Assembly: GCA_036480375.1 (NCBI GenBank)
Contig: JAZGGI010000016.1
Location: 1-32,681 of the forward strand
DNA: 32,681 nt
Direction: 5' to 3'
DNA from: Candidatus Zixiibacteriota bacterium
GTDB lineage: Bacteria > Zixibacteria > MSB-5A5 > GN15 > JAAZOE01
The notes under the pieces were generated by a model. That model saw only the letters and a program-made list of their open reading frames with translations. It was not told the origin of the DNA and made no database searches. This document shows positions 17,587-26,519 of this stretch, piece after piece. The translations under genes were made by a program, and so were the position numbers. Numbering within the stretch: the stretch's first letter is position 1; each line of letters begins with the position of its first letter.

Positions 17587-18353
17587 AAATATCGGCCATA
17601 CTTATTACCAAGAATGAAGAGGCCAATCTTGAGCGATGTCTGCAATCGGTGTCATGGGCAGATGAAATAGTGATCGTGGATTCGCATTCGACCGACCAGA
17701 CGATTGAAATCGCTCAGAAATTCGACGCTCGTATTTTTAGTCCGGAATGGACCGGTTTTGGTCAGGCCAAGCAGTTCGCTCTGGACAAGGCTACCGGCGG
17801 CTGGGTTCTTTCTATCGATGCCGATGAGGAAATCTCCTTCACGCTGAAAAATGAAATCCTGCAACTTTTGGAAAAAGACCCGCCGCATGATGGCTATTTT
17901 ATTCCTCGCAAGACGCAATTTTTGGGTAAATGGATTTTGTTCTCGGGATGGTATCCCGATTTTGTTTTAAGATTGTTCAAAAAATCTACCGGCCGGTTTA
18001 CCGATGTGCTGGTGCATGAAAAGGTCGAAGTCGACGGCCCGACAGGCAAGCTGCATAATCCCATGATGCATTATTCGTATCCGACACTGGAGGATTATCT
18101 GCGCAAGCTTGACCAGTATTCAACTTTGGGCGCGGAAGAATTATTCAAAAGGGGCAGGAAGTGCTCACCTTATTATCTGGCCATAAAACCGCCGTTTTCT
18201 TTTTTAAGGAAATTTATAATTCAAAAAGGATGGCGGGATGGCTGGGAAGGTTTCTTAATCGCTTACCTGACATCAACCGGGACGCTGCTCAAATACGCCA
18301 AGCTGCGTTCAATGTATATTGAGGCGCAAAAATCCAAACGGATGGCGATGTAA
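17583..18353 (+). CDS. GT2-family glycosyltransferase (WaaE/KdtX-like)
   Basis: A GT-A fold enzyme of 256 residues. SAILITKNEEANLERCLQSV at the start and the metal-binding DAD motif in LSIDADEEIS (about 78-87) are diagnostic. RKTQFLGKWI, GWYPDFVLRLFKK and LVHEKV resemble WaaE/KdtX LPS-core glucosyltransferases. The start is GTG at 17583, overlapping the preceding stop (GTGA). It has no membrane segment and is probably a peripheral cytoplasmic enzyme. Confidence 0.92.
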   Translation: MKISAILITKNEEANLERCLQSVSWADEIVIVDSHSTDQTIEIAQKFDARIFSPEWTGFGQAKQFALDKATGGWVLSIDADEEISFTLKNEILQLLEKDPPHDGYFIPRKTQFLGKWILFSGWYPDFVLRLFKKSTGRFTDVLVHEKVEVDGPTGKLHNPMMHYSYPTLEDYLRKLDQYSTLGAEELFKRGRKCSPYYLAIKPPFSFLRKFIIQKGWRDGWEGFLIAYLTSTGTLLKYAKLRSMYIEAQKSKRMAM

Positions 18354-18358
18354 AGATC

Positions 18359-19450
18359 ATGTCCGGAATTTCCGTATTGCACATCGATACCGGCCGGGAA
18401 TTTCGCGGCGGCCAGAGACAGGTTTTAATGATGACCCGGGAACTCAAGCGATTGGATATTGCTCAAACAATCGCGATTCCGGATGATAGTGAACTGGATC
18501 GACGCATTGATTATATTCCCAAAATTAAGCTGGCGTCAAAGTCATTATTAAGAAAAATTCTGACCGGGAAAATTAGTAAAACTGCCCGGGAGAAAGATGT
18601 TAATATCATTCATGCTCATGATTCCGAAGCGCATACAATTGGATTGAGATTAAAAAGCTCTTTTCCTAATCTAAAGTTGATTGTTACTCGTAGAGTAATT
18701 TTTCCGCCCTCAGGATGGTTGAGCCGAAAGTTTAAATACTCCGACAAAGTGGATAAATTTATCGCCGTCAGCAATGCCGTGGCGGTGGGACTTGTCAAAG
18801 TCGGTGTGGATAAAGATCGCATAGAGGTTATCAATTCGAGCCTTTACATAAACGACATTAAAAATAATGACAGTGATTGGTTAGTGCCCGAACAGATTCG
18901 TGAAAAATGTGATAAATTTATCGTAACGGCGGGGGCTTTGACCGGGGAAAAAGATTTTTTTACGGCAATAAAAGCAGTATCGGAAGCTGAAAAAAGGATA
19001 CCCGGAATTGGTTTGTTGATACTTGGCGAGGGACCGGAACGCTCAAAATTGGAAAAATATGTTGCCGAATCAAATGCGAAAAACATATTCCTTATGGGAC
19101 ATATTGAGCCGATGGCGCCGGTTTTCAAGAAATGCGAACTATTCTTACTTACTTCTAAAAGTGAGGGTCTCAATAATTCGGCGGTGGAAGCCGAAGCATG
19201 CGGATTGCCTCTGGTGGTTTCCAACGTCGGTGGTTTACCGGAAATAGTCAGCAATGGTGTCAACGGATTGCTGTGCGACGCAGGTGATTATAAAAGCTTT
19301 GCTGACGCGATTGTTAAAATACTCTCGGATGAACTTATTCGAATACGGATGCATATGAAATCATTGGAAATTTCCGATAAATTTGATATCGTTGAGAATG
19401 TCCAAAAAATTTCCGATATGTATAAGAGAGTGCTTGCCGAGAATAACTAA
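18359..19450 (+). CDS. GT4-family glycosyltransferase
   Basis: A second GT-B glycosyltransferase in the block, 363 residues. It starts MSGISVLHIDTGREFRGGQRQ, with HAHDSEAHTIGL near 82, and has a C-terminal domain with GLLILGEGPER and the E-x7-E motif SEGLNNSAVEAEACGLPLVV followed by NVGGLPEIV. It lies 5 bp after the GT2 gene. It resembles capsular/LPS glycosyltransferases, but the linkage made is unknown. Confidence 0.9.
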   Translation: MSGISVLHIDTGREFRGGQRQVLMMTRELKRLDIAQTIAIPDDSELDRRIDYIPKIKLASKSLLRKILTGKISKTAREKDVNIIHAHDSEAHTIGLRLKSSFPNLKLIVTRRVIFPPSGWLSRKFKYSDKVDKFIAVSNAVAVGLVKVGVDKDRIEVINSSLYINDIKNNDSDWLVPEQIREKCDKFIVTAGALTGEKDFFTAIKAVSEAEKRIPGIGLLILGEGPERSKLEKYVAESNAKNIFLMGHIEPMAPVFKKCELFLLTSKSEGLNNSAVEAEACGLPLVVSNVGGLPEIVSNGVNGLLCDAGDYKSFADAIVKILSDELIRIRMHMKSLEISDKFDIVENVQKISDMYKRVLAENN

Positions 19451-19468
19451 GGCGTATATGTTGATATT

Positions 19469-21643
19469 ATGCTGAATTTGGCTCAATTCATAATACAGAT
19501 TGAGGCGTTTAACGCCAATGTTAATATTCCTCTGATTCGCAAGGCCTACGAATTTTCGAGCAACTCCCACGCGGGCCAGAAGCGGGAATCGGGCGAGCCG
19601 TACGCGACACATTGTCTGGAAGTGGCTTTTATCCTGGCGGAGCAGCATTTGGATTCGGCCACAATCGCGGCCGGTTTGATTCACGACATTGTCGAAGATA
19701 CTCCGATTACGATTGATGTCGTTAAGAAGGAATTCGGTGAAGAGATCGCGCTTTTGGTTGACGGCGTTACCAAGCTGGGTAAAGTTAAGTTCAAATCGCG
19801 CGAGGAAGAGCAAGTAGAATATTTCCGTAAAATGCTTCTTTCCATGGCGCGGGATATACGAGTAATTCTTATCAAATTAGCCGATCGCCTGCATAACATG
19901 CGGACGTTGGGATTTTTGAAGGAGGACAAGCAAAAGCGTATCGCCCGCGAGACGCGTGAAGTTTACGCGCCCCTGGCTCATCGTTTCGGCATCGCCCGAA
20001 TGAAGACGGAACTGGAGGATTTGAGTTTTAAGTATCTTCAGTCAAAAGAGTATGAATTAATATCCAAACAGCTGGAGATGACCCGTCAGGAGCGGGAAGG
20101 ATACATTCGTCAGGTAACGGGACCGATTAAAAAGGCGTTAATCGCTGAAGGAATAAAGATATCGATCTCCGGACGAGCTAAGCATCTCGATAGCATTTGC
20201 CGGAAGATGAGATTGAGGGATTTGCCGATTGCGGAAATCTATGACCTGCTGGCGATTCGGATTCTCGTTTCATCCAAAAGAGAATGTTATCACGTTTTGG
20301 GCGTGATTCATACACTTTGGAAACCGGTGCCCAATCGATTTCACGATTACATTGCCAACCCTAAACAGAACGGATATCAGTCTCTGCATACGACAGTTTT
20401 TGGGCCGTCAGATCGGATGCTGGAGATTCAAATTCGCACCAACGGTATGCATCAGATAGCCGAGTATGGCATTGCCTCGCACTGGCTTTACAAAGAGGGG
20501 CGGCAACAGATGGATAAGGCGGATCGACAGATGAGCTGGCTGCGCGAGGTTTTGGATTGGCAAAAGGATTTGAGCAACCCTTCTGAATTTCTTGAGTATT
20601 TAAAAATCGATTTGCTTCAGGAAGACGTCTATGTTTATACACCGCGTGGAGATCTGATTCATCTACCGGCCGGTTCGACCGCTCTTGATTTTGCCTTTGC
20701 TATTCATACCGATGTCGGATTGAAAACTATCGGCGCCAAGATAAACGGCAAGATGGTTCCTCTGGGATTCAAACTAAAATCAGGTAATGAAGTCGCTATT
20801 CTGACATCGCCCAATCAAAAGCCCTCCAATGATTGGCTAAGGATTGTCCAGACATCCAAAGCACGCGCTAAAATAAAACGTTGGCTAAAACAACAGGGTT
20901 ATGAGCAATCGGTTAGCCTGGGGCAGGAAATGTTCGACCGCGAGTTGAAAAAATCTCGGATAGCGATGCCGGCGGCGGCGGAAATGGAAGATATCGCGCA
21001 GTCTCTTAGCTTCGTATCGATTGAAGGAATGATAGCCGCTATTGGCAACGGTACTCTTTCGGTACAGCAGATCATAACCAAGATCGCTCCCGACAAAGAT
21101 ACTGAAATCAAGTCGACTTTGGTAAAGCGATTTATTGATACGGCTCGGGGAAGCAAAGGGATTAAAATACAGGGTATCGGCAATATGATGTTTCGTTTCG
21201 CGGGATGTTGCCAACCGGTGCCGGGAGAAAAAATAGTCGGATTTATAACCCGCGGCCGTGGGATAACTATTCATCGGGCCGATTGTCCAACGGCCCTGGA
21301 ATTGACGGAATCTCCGGAACGAGTAGTCGAGGTTGAGTGGGATGTTGCCAAAGACCAGGCCTTTATTGTCCGATTGGATGTTTTACTTGAAGATCGAAAA
21401 AATATGCTGCGTGATATAACCGAGGCGATTTCTGATTTGGATGGCGATGTTCGGGGGGCAGAGATTTTTGGAGAAGGCAGTCCTGTCACCGGGGCCTTCG
21501 TTATAGAAATTAAAAACCTTTCCCATTTAAACCGGGTTATACAGAAGATAAACAGAGTTAAGGGAGTGATATCAATTGAACGAGCCAAGGGGGCGGATTT
21601 CGCACCTTTTGACAAACGCGATAATGGCAAGAAGAACAAATAA
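19469..21643 (+). CDS. rel: (p)ppGpp synthetase/hydrolase, Rel/SpoT family
   Basis: Makes and degrades the stringent-response alarmone (p)ppGpp. Domains in order: HD hydrolase (about 25-180) with H34, HDIVED (72-77) and LADRLHN (138-144), all intact, so hydrolysis is expected; synthetase (about 230-345) with GRAKHLDSICRKM and RFHDYIANPKQNGYQSLHTT; TGS (about 386-447, DVYVYTPRGDLIHLP); a conserved-cysteine region with FRFAGCCQPVPGEKIVGF; and a C-terminal ACT domain (about 645-724). The full length of 724 fits a bifunctional Rel. It starts 18 bp after the glycosyltransferase, with only a weak, distant AAGG as ribosome site. Confidence 0.96.
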   Translation: MLNLAQFIIQIEAFNANVNIPLIRKAYEFSSNSHAGQKRESGEPYATHCLEVAFILAEQHLDSATIAAGLIHDIVEDTPITIDVVKKEFGEEIALLVDGVTKLGKVKFKSREEEQVEYFRKMLLSMARDIRVILIKLADRLHNMRTLGFLKEDKQKRIARETREVYAPLAHRFGIARMKTELEDLSFKYLQSKEYELISKQLEMTRQEREGYIRQVTGPIKKALIAEGIKISISGRAKHLDSICRKMRLRDLPIAEIYDLLAIRILVSSKRECYHVLGVIHTLWKPVPNRFHDYIANPKQNGYQSLHTTVFGPSDRMLEIQIRTNGMHQIAEYGIASHWLYKEGRQQMDKADRQMSWLREVLDWQKDLSNPSEFLEYLKIDLLQEDVYVYTPRGDLIHLPAGSTALDFAFAIHTDVGLKTIGAKINGKMVPLGFKLKSGNEVAILTSPNQKPSNDWLRIVQTSKARAKIKRWLKQQGYEQSVSLGQEMFDRELKKSRIAMPAAAEMEDIAQSLSFVSIEGMIAAIGNGTLSVQQIITKIAPDKDTEIKSTLVKRFIDTARGSKGIKIQGIGNMMFRFAGCCQPVPGEKIVGFITRGRGITIHRADCPTALELTESPERVVEVEWDVAKDQAFIVRLDVLLEDRKNMLRDITEAISDLDGDVRGAEIFGEGSPVTGAFVIEIKNLSHLNRVIQKINRVKGVISIERAKGADFAPFDKRDNGKKNK

Positions 21644-21664
21644 TTTGGAAAGGTCTGAAGATTT

Positions 21665-22303
21665 ATGCCTGTCAAAATATGCCAAACCTGCGGGCACGGC
21701 TTGAGTCCAACCGCGAAATTCTGTCCCGAATGCGGGGCTTCCGTGAAAAACGGCCAAAAGCAAAAGACCGCCTCAGCGGGGAAAAACCATGTGATTATAA
21801 TTGCTGTATTAGGTGTGGCGGCAGCCATTTATTTGGGATCTTTATTAGTAGGTGAAGAAGATCAAATTGCTCAGGCACCGCATGATTTCTCAAATATTCC
21901 TTTGACAACCGAGTTGGCCACCTACAGAGACAATCTTCCTGATTCTTTTGAACCCCTGGTACAGATGGGCAATTCTCTTATGGATCAAGGCCAGTTTCAT
22001 CTGGCTCTTGAATGTTATTCCAAAGCGCTGCAAATTGATTCGATAGATGTCAATGTGCGTGTTGATTTGGGCACGTGCCAGCATAGTATCGGTAATAATC
22101 AGGCCGCGATTGCTCAGTTTAAGAAGGCTCTTGAATTTCAGTCCGATCATCAAACCGCTAAATTTAACCTGGGAATTGTTTATTATTCAATGGCTGATAC
22201 CGCAAATGCCATAGAATGGTGGAGCAGACTTCTGGAAGAAGACCCGCCTCCGGAACTTCGCAGCCGCGCCGAAGAGTTAATGATGCAACTTTTACAGGAA
22301 TAG
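21665..22303 (+). CDS. zinc-ribbon, single-span membrane protein with TPR repeats
   Basis: A 212-residue protein. The N-terminal zinc ribbon has C6, C9, C20 and C23 (CQTCGHGLSPTAKFCPEC). One membrane segment follows (about 42-62, VIIIAVLGVAAAIYLGSLLV), and then two to three tetratricopeptide repeats (from about 95, with ALECYSKALQIDSIDVNVRVD and AIAQFKKALEFQSDHQTAKFN). The architecture suggests a membrane-anchored scaffold with an extracytoplasmic TPR domain. No function can be named. It lies 21 bp after rel, and the metal permease start follows within 3 bp of its stop. Confidence 0.85.
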   Translation: MPVKICQTCGHGLSPTAKFCPECGASVKNGQKQKTASAGKNHVIIIAVLGVAAAIYLGSLLVGEEDQIAQAPHDFSNIPLTTELATYRDNLPDSFEPLVQMGNSLMDQGQFHLALECYSKALQIDSIDVNVRVDLGTCQHSIGNNQAAIAQFKKALEFQSDHQTAKFNLGIVYYSMADTANAIEWWSRLLEEDPPPELRSRAEELMMQLLQE

Positions 22304-22305
22304 AT

Positions 22306-23352
22306 TTGGATTTATTAATTAAATGGCTGGAGCTGACCTCGGATATGATTACCCGGTCGGCTCTTTTGCTTTTAGTTGGATTTTTCATCGCTGGAATAAT
22401 TCGAGCCTTGATTACTCCTAACGCGATGAAATCTTTGTTTGGCCGGAAACCTCTGGCGCAGATTTTCAGGTCATCTGTTATCGGGATTCCATTGCCGTTG
22501 TGCAGTTGTTCGGTGCTTCCGGTAGCCGATCAATTGCGTCGTTCGGGTTTATCACGGCCGGGTACGGTTTCATTTTTGATATCCACCCCTGAAACGGGCG
22601 TCGATTCGATTGCTTTGAGTTATCGCCTCCTGGGTCCTTATTTCGCCATGATACGGCCGATTGCGGCTTTGATAACGGCGCTTATCAGCGGTTTAATTTC
22701 CTGGCTTTTTAATCGAGATGAGGATAAGAGTCCGATACTTGAAATGCCAATAGCAGATGATAATAAGCCCGGGAAATTAATCGAACGCCTGATCAACGGC
22801 CAGAAATATATAGTCAAAAGCGTATATCCCGAACTGGCCTACTATTTATTTTGGGGATTTTTATTAGCGGGTCTGGCTGCTGCGATAATTCCATCCGATT
22901 TAGTCAAGGATAATGTCTCCGCATGGATTCAATATATCGCGGTTATAACGGTCAGTTTGCCGGTTTATGTCTGTGCCACGTCATCAACGCCGATGGCCGT
23001 AGTGCTATTGTCTATGGGTGTTACGCCGGGGGCGGTACTTGTATTCTTATTAATCGGGCCGGCTACGAATATGACATCGCTCGTTGTCCAGAAGCGGATT
23101 CTGGGATATAAGGGAATGATTTTGATGACGGTGAGCATAATAGTCACCTCAGTGATCCTCGGAATATTGATAGATTTATTTAACAAAGAACTGTTTGCTT
23201 CACATTATTTTATGCCTGATAGCGGTGTCGAAGGTGAACTGGTTGGCTGGTATGATTTAATCGCGGGCTTGTTTTTGGCAATAACTATGATTTTTTATAC
23301 GGGGAGATATTATTTTCGCAAAGTAATGAGTAAGGTAAACAAGGGGAAATAA
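22306..23352 (+). CDS. permease of the ArsP/SO_0444 (DUF318) family
   Basis: A polytopic inner-membrane protein of about 348 residues with eight or more hydrophobic segments. The first half contains the family motif IPLPLCSCSVLPVADQLR (two close cysteines) followed by GTVSFLISTPETGVDSI; the second half repeats a similar pattern (VYVCATSSTPMAVVLLSMG). Members are linked to efflux of metals or organoarsenicals, so export of a thiophilic metal is likely but unproven. No ATG fits: I chose TTG at 22306, 3 bp after the previous stop with AGGA upstream. An earlier ATG at 22216 would overlap the TPR gene by about 90 bp and add non-family sequence. Confidence 0.88.
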   Translation: MDLLIKWLELTSDMITRSALLLLVGFFIAGIIRALITPNAMKSLFGRKPLAQIFRSSVIGIPLPLCSCSVLPVADQLRRSGLSRPGTVSFLISTPETGVDSIALSYRLLGPYFAMIRPIAALITALISGLISWLFNRDEDKSPILEMPIADDNKPGKLIERLINGQKYIVKSVYPELAYYLFWGFLLAGLAAAIIPSDLVKDNVSAWIQYIAVITVSLPVYVCATSSTPMAVVLLSMGVTPGAVLVFLLIGPATNMTSLVVQKRILGYKGMILMTVSIIVTSVILGILIDLFNKELFASHYFMPDSGVEGELVGWYDLIAGLFLAITMIFYTGRYYFRKVMSKVNKGK

Positions 23353-24086
23353 TGGGCAATGTGAGCGCGGGCGTCTTCAAATATATTAAGCAGATTTCAA
23401 ATGGGTTGGTCGATCTGATTTACCCCCCGGTATGTTGTATTTGTAATGGGAAAGCCGATTCGGATGATCGCCTGATTTGTGTTCGCTGCTGGGATGTCAT
23501 TCAGGGATTTGACGCCGCCTATTGTTCTCAATGCCGGTCGTTTCTAAAACACGGGACGATGTGTCGGGATTGCGGCAGTGAATCGATTACGGTTTCGTCG
23601 TTGGGATATTTTGAGTCTCAATTGCGGGATGTAATTCATTACCTGAAATTTGAAAATCTTAAGCCCCTGGCAAAAAAAATCGGCGAGAAACTGGGAGAAA
23701 AGCTGATAGAGCATGATTATATCAAGAAGATTGATTTAATCGTTCCTGTGCCTCTGCACCAATCCCGGCATTATGCAAGGGGATTCAATCAGGCTGAAGA
23801 AATTGCCCGGGCTATCTCTTTAAAAACGGATTTGCCGGTTCATTCGGAATTACTTTATACGACTCGAAAAACTAGACAACAGGCCAAGTTGCACGGGCAT
23901 GAAAGGGAAACCAACGTTCGAGGGGCATTTGCTGTTGACGATTCCGATGGCATTTTAAAGCAAAAAATAATTTTGCTTGTCGATGACGTGACTACTTCGG
24001 GAGCAACGCTGCGAGAGAATGATAGAGTCCTCAAAGAGGCCTCAGCAAGGAGAATTATCGCGGCGGTGGCGGCGACTGCCGTCTAA
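23352..24086 (+). CDS. ComF-family protein (zinc finger plus phosphoribosyltransferase domain)
   Basis: A 244-residue ComF/GntX homologue, a family needed for DNA uptake in some naturally competent bacteria. The N-terminus carries four CxxC pairs (CCIC, CVRC, CSQC, CRDC) forming zinc sites. The C-terminal PRTase domain shows VPVPLHQSRHYARGFNQAEEI and the PRPP-binding IILLVDDVTTSGATL near 207. It starts at a TAATG overlap with the permease stop. Whether this organism is competent cannot be told from the window. Confidence 0.93.
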   Translation: MGNVSAGVFKYIKQISNGLVDLIYPPVCCICNGKADSDDRLICVRCWDVIQGFDAAYCSQCRSFLKHGTMCRDCGSESITVSSLGYFESQLRDVIHYLKFENLKPLAKKIGEKLGEKLIEHDYIKKIDLIVPVPLHQSRHYARGFNQAEEIARAISLKTDLPVHSELLYTTRKTRQQAKLHGHERETNVRGAFAVDDSDGILKQKIILLVDDVTTSGATLRENDRVLKEASARRIIAAVAATAV

Positions 24087-24127
24087 AACTTGTTGCCTTA
24101 TCCAATCATAATCATCAATATTAAAAA

Positions 24128-25042
24128 ATGCCGGAATTATCTGAAAAATTCAAAGAATGCATAAAACAAGTAGATGAATTTCTCCGGGCAACGGCTCTGG
24201 AAGAAGGATTGTCGCCCAATACAATTGACGCTTACCGACGAGATTTATATGATTTTTTTGGTTTTCACGATGGCAAATATCCGAACGATATAAAAAGAAA
24301 AGATATTTATCAATATATTCATGACTTATATGCCTGCGGAATAAATCCTTCAACGATCAATCGACGCCTTTCGGCAATCAAGAAATTTCTCAAACATTTG
24401 GGGCATACCGAAATTACCGGAGATATTCAGGGGCCTCGTTTGACGAGAAAACTGCCGGTGGTACTATCGGTCAATGAGGTCGAAAAAATACTCGAGGGAG
24501 CCCAGGGCGATAATCCTCTTAAAATCCGCGATAACGCCATTTTGGAAATTCTCTATGCCGGAGGATTAAGGATTTCCGAGCTAATCAATTTGGATCTGTC
24601 GGTATATGTTCCGGAGATATCCTATATCATGGTGACCGGTAAAGGGAATAAGGAGCGTTTGGTTCCTCTGGGTAGTTATGCGGTACAGGCAATCGACCGA
24701 TATATAGATAAATCGAGACCAATATTAGCCCGAAAAGGCGGCGGCAGCAATCGGTTGTTTTTAACCCGATTGGGCCGCGGATTCAGCCGTTCGGGCATGT
24801 GGAAATTGATACGCGGTTATATCATGAAAGCTGGGATAATAAAAGAAGTAACCCCGCATACATTCCGTCATTCCTTCGCGACTCATTTATTGGAAGGCGG
24901 CGCTGATTTGAGGGTCGTTCAGGAATTGCTGGGGCACGCCTCAATAAGCACGACGCAGATATATACTCATCTCAATAAAGAATATCTGTTGGAAATACAT
25001 CGGCAGTTTCATCCCCGGGCAATTTCGAAAGGCCGGCGGTGA
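24128..25042 (+). CDS. xerD: site-specific tyrosine recombinase XerD
   Basis: Resolves chromosome dimers at dif together with XerC. At 304 residues it is the normal Xer size. An N-terminal SAM-like core-binding domain (about 10-95) precedes the catalytic domain with a complete active set: R148 (GGLRISEL), K172 (GKGNKERLVPL), H244 and R247 (PHTFRHSFATHLLEGGADL), H270 (LLGHASISTTQ) and the nucleophile Y279 (IYTHLN). Its stop overlaps the GGDEF gene start. It looks like the housekeeping enzyme and not an island integrase, though it stands about 0.9 kb from the duplicated gene end described below. Confidence 0.93.
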   Translation: MPELSEKFKECIKQVDEFLRATALEEGLSPNTIDAYRRDLYDFFGFHDGKYPNDIKRKDIYQYIHDLYACGINPSTINRRLSAIKKFLKHLGHTEITGDIQGPRLTRKLPVVLSVNEVEKILEGAQGDNPLKIRDNAILEILYAGGLRISELINLDLSVYVPEISYIMVTGKGNKERLVPLGSYAVQAIDRYIDKSRPILARKGGGSNRLFLTRLGRGFSRSGMWKLIRGYIMKAGIIKEVTPHTFRHSFATHLLEGGADLRVVQELLGHASISTTQIYTHLNKEYLLEIHRQFHPRAISKGRR

Positions 25043-25980
25043 TGCTGCATATTGCCAATCATACCCAGGGTAATCAGGCCGAGTTTTTTTTCTCGCGGAT
25101 TATTGAAGGTAAGCAGGTTTCTCTGCATAGATTCAGCACCATTGAAGAACTTTTGACCCTGGCCCAGAGATTTAATCTTGATCTGGCCTTTATGGGTACC
25201 AGCGGATCGGGTAACGGGTCGATTATGCACATTCTTGAGATGAATCGCAGGATTAAGGATCATACCTATCTGGCTATTTTACCAACGGTTTTATATCAGC
25301 CCGAGCCGGAAAATACGACCCTGACGGCAGCATTTGAAAACGGCGCAGATGAGTTCTTTACCGACGCGATACCTCTCAATATCGCCCGGACAAAAACGGT
25401 TATGATTATTCATCGCGCTATACGGGATTTGTCGGTTAATCCGTCGAGCCGTTTGCCCGGCCCGGCCATAATCGAAAAAGAGATTGAATGTCAGATTGAA
25501 CTCGGTCAGCAATTCGCGGTGTGCTACGCCGATCTGGACAATTTTAAGGCCTTCAATGACTATTACGGATATTACTACGGCGACCGAGTAGTTCGCCTGA
25601 CGTCAAGAATTATCAAGGATATTGTTTTTGATTTATGCCGCGAAGGATTCGTCGGGCATATCGGGGGGGATGATTTTATTTTTATTATTCCCGGGGAGTT
25701 GGTGCCCAATATCTGTGAGAATATCCTTCGGACTTTTGATGCATTTATTCCCTTCAGGTATGCCCCCGAAGATCGGGAACGAGGATATATAATTACCAAA
25801 AACCGCGCCGACGAAGAAGAAAAATTCGAGATAATGACGTTATCGATTGCGGTCGTGATAAATAAGGGCAAGATGTTCAAACATGTCGGTGAGCTATCGC
25901 ACATGCTGGCCGATTTGAAGAAATATACCAAATCCCTGAAAGGGTCCAACTACGTCATTGAACGGCGTAAGAAGTATTAG
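25042..25980 (+). CDS. degenerate GGDEF-domain protein with receiver-like N-terminus
   Basis: A 312-residue protein. The first 125 residues look like a diverged receiver domain (LDLAFMGTSGSGNG, GADEFFTDAIP). Then comes a GGDEF domain starting NPSSRLPGPAIIEKEI, with YADLDNFKAFNDYYGYYYGDRVV and the signature GGDDF near 208, where the glutamate of GGDEF is aspartate and the preceding RxG is HIG. Cyclic-di-GMP synthesis may be weak or absent, leaving a sensory or binding role. The ATG at 25042 overlaps the xerD stop; a GTG at 25039 is an alternative. Its last 60 bp are repeated at 26520-26579. Confidence 0.85.
   Translation: MLHIANHTQGNQAEFFFSRIIEGKQVSLHRFSTIEELLTLAQRFNLDLAFMGTSGSGNGSIMHILEMNRRIKDHTYLAILPTVLYQPEPENTTLTAAFENGADEFFTDAIPLNIARTKTVMIIHRAIRDLSVNPSSRLPGPAIIEKEIECQIELGQQFAVCYADLDNFKAFNDYYGYYYGDRVVRLTSRIIKDIVFDLCREGFVGHIGGDDFIFIIPGELVPNICENILRTFDAFIPFRYAPEDRERGYIITKNRADEEEKFEIMTLSIAVVINKGKMFKHVGELSHMLADLKKYTKSLKGSNYVIERRKKY
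25921..25980 (+). repeat. direct repeat copy 1: 3' end of the GGDEF gene
   Basis: The final 19 codons and stop of the GGDEF gene, beginning AAATATACC. Copy 2 lies 599 bp downstream. The similarity starts and stops abruptly, with unrelated sequence on both outer sides. Confidence 0.95.
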
Positions 25981-26047
25981 TGGCCATCAAATAATACCTA
26001 AAATGGTAATAGGAAAGGTTTGACCTTTATCTACATCGGCATTTTGG

Positions 26048-26425
26048 CTAAGAGTGTTGTCCAAACAACAGAATGTAACCATTTACATCTTTAATGGCAA
26101 ACTGCTTAAATGGTGTATTTATTATGGGAACGATAACATCAGTCGTATTTTTGATCCTTTCATAGAGTTTGTCAATATTCACTACTTCAAAATATATGTT
26201 AAATGAACCGCCTATGTTCTTCTTATTTATCTCCGGTATTAATTTCCCAAGACTATCTCTTGATTCAAACATTATATAATTGTCACCGCATTTAAGTTTT
26301 ATCCATTCGGGATTTTCATTTGGGTAAGATGAAATTAGTTCTAAGTTTAATACCTCAGTATAAAACTTTATGGTGCCTGAAATATCCTCAGTAACCAGTT
26401 CCGGGGTCAGACTTTTTATTTCCAT
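26048..26425 (-). CDS. VOC-superfamily protein (glyoxalase/bleomycin-resistance fold)
   Basis: A 125-residue protein with the paired beta-alpha-beta-beta-beta layout of the vicinal-oxygen-chelate fold. The first half is LTPELVTEDISGTIKFYTEVLNL ... YIMFES, and the second NIYFEVVNIDKLYERIKN ... FAIKDVNGYILLFGQ. The final motif DVNGYILLF, normally DPDGNxLEF, has a glycine-tyrosine where the metal-ligand glutamate region is expected, so metal binding is uncertain. Substrate unknown. It has an AAAGGA ribosome site and its own strong promoter. The gene lies between two copies of the GGDEF gene end, on the opposite strand. Confidence 0.85.
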   Translation of the reverse strand: MEIKSLTPELVTEDISGTIKFYTEVLNLELISSYPNENPEWIKLKCGDNYIMFESRDSLGKLIPEINKKNIGGSFNIYFEVVNIDKLYERIKNTTDVIVPIINTPFKQFAIKDVNGYILLFGQHS

Positions 26426-26466
26426 TTGATTGAATCCTTTTAATATTAGTTTTTAAGCCTATTGGC

Positions 26467-26495
26467 ATTTTAGGTTGTTTATGTCGCGTGGTCAA
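26467..26495 (-). promoter_or_regulatory. sigma70-type promoter of the VOC gene
   Basis: On the minus strand TTGACC (26490-26495) is followed by exactly 17 bp and TAAAAT (26467-26472). Transcription would start near 26460, about 35 nt before the VOC ATG. The promoter is inside the segment bounded by the two 60-bp repeats, so that segment is a self-sufficient transcription unit. Confidence 0.7.
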
Positions 26496-26519
26496 ATTCA
26501 AGTATAGTTAAAATCCATT

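Noticed and set aside
26014-26028. AAAGGT-TTG-ACCTTT mini-hairpin after the GGDEF gene as terminator
   Set aside because: Stem of six weak pairs and no T-tract; too weak to call.
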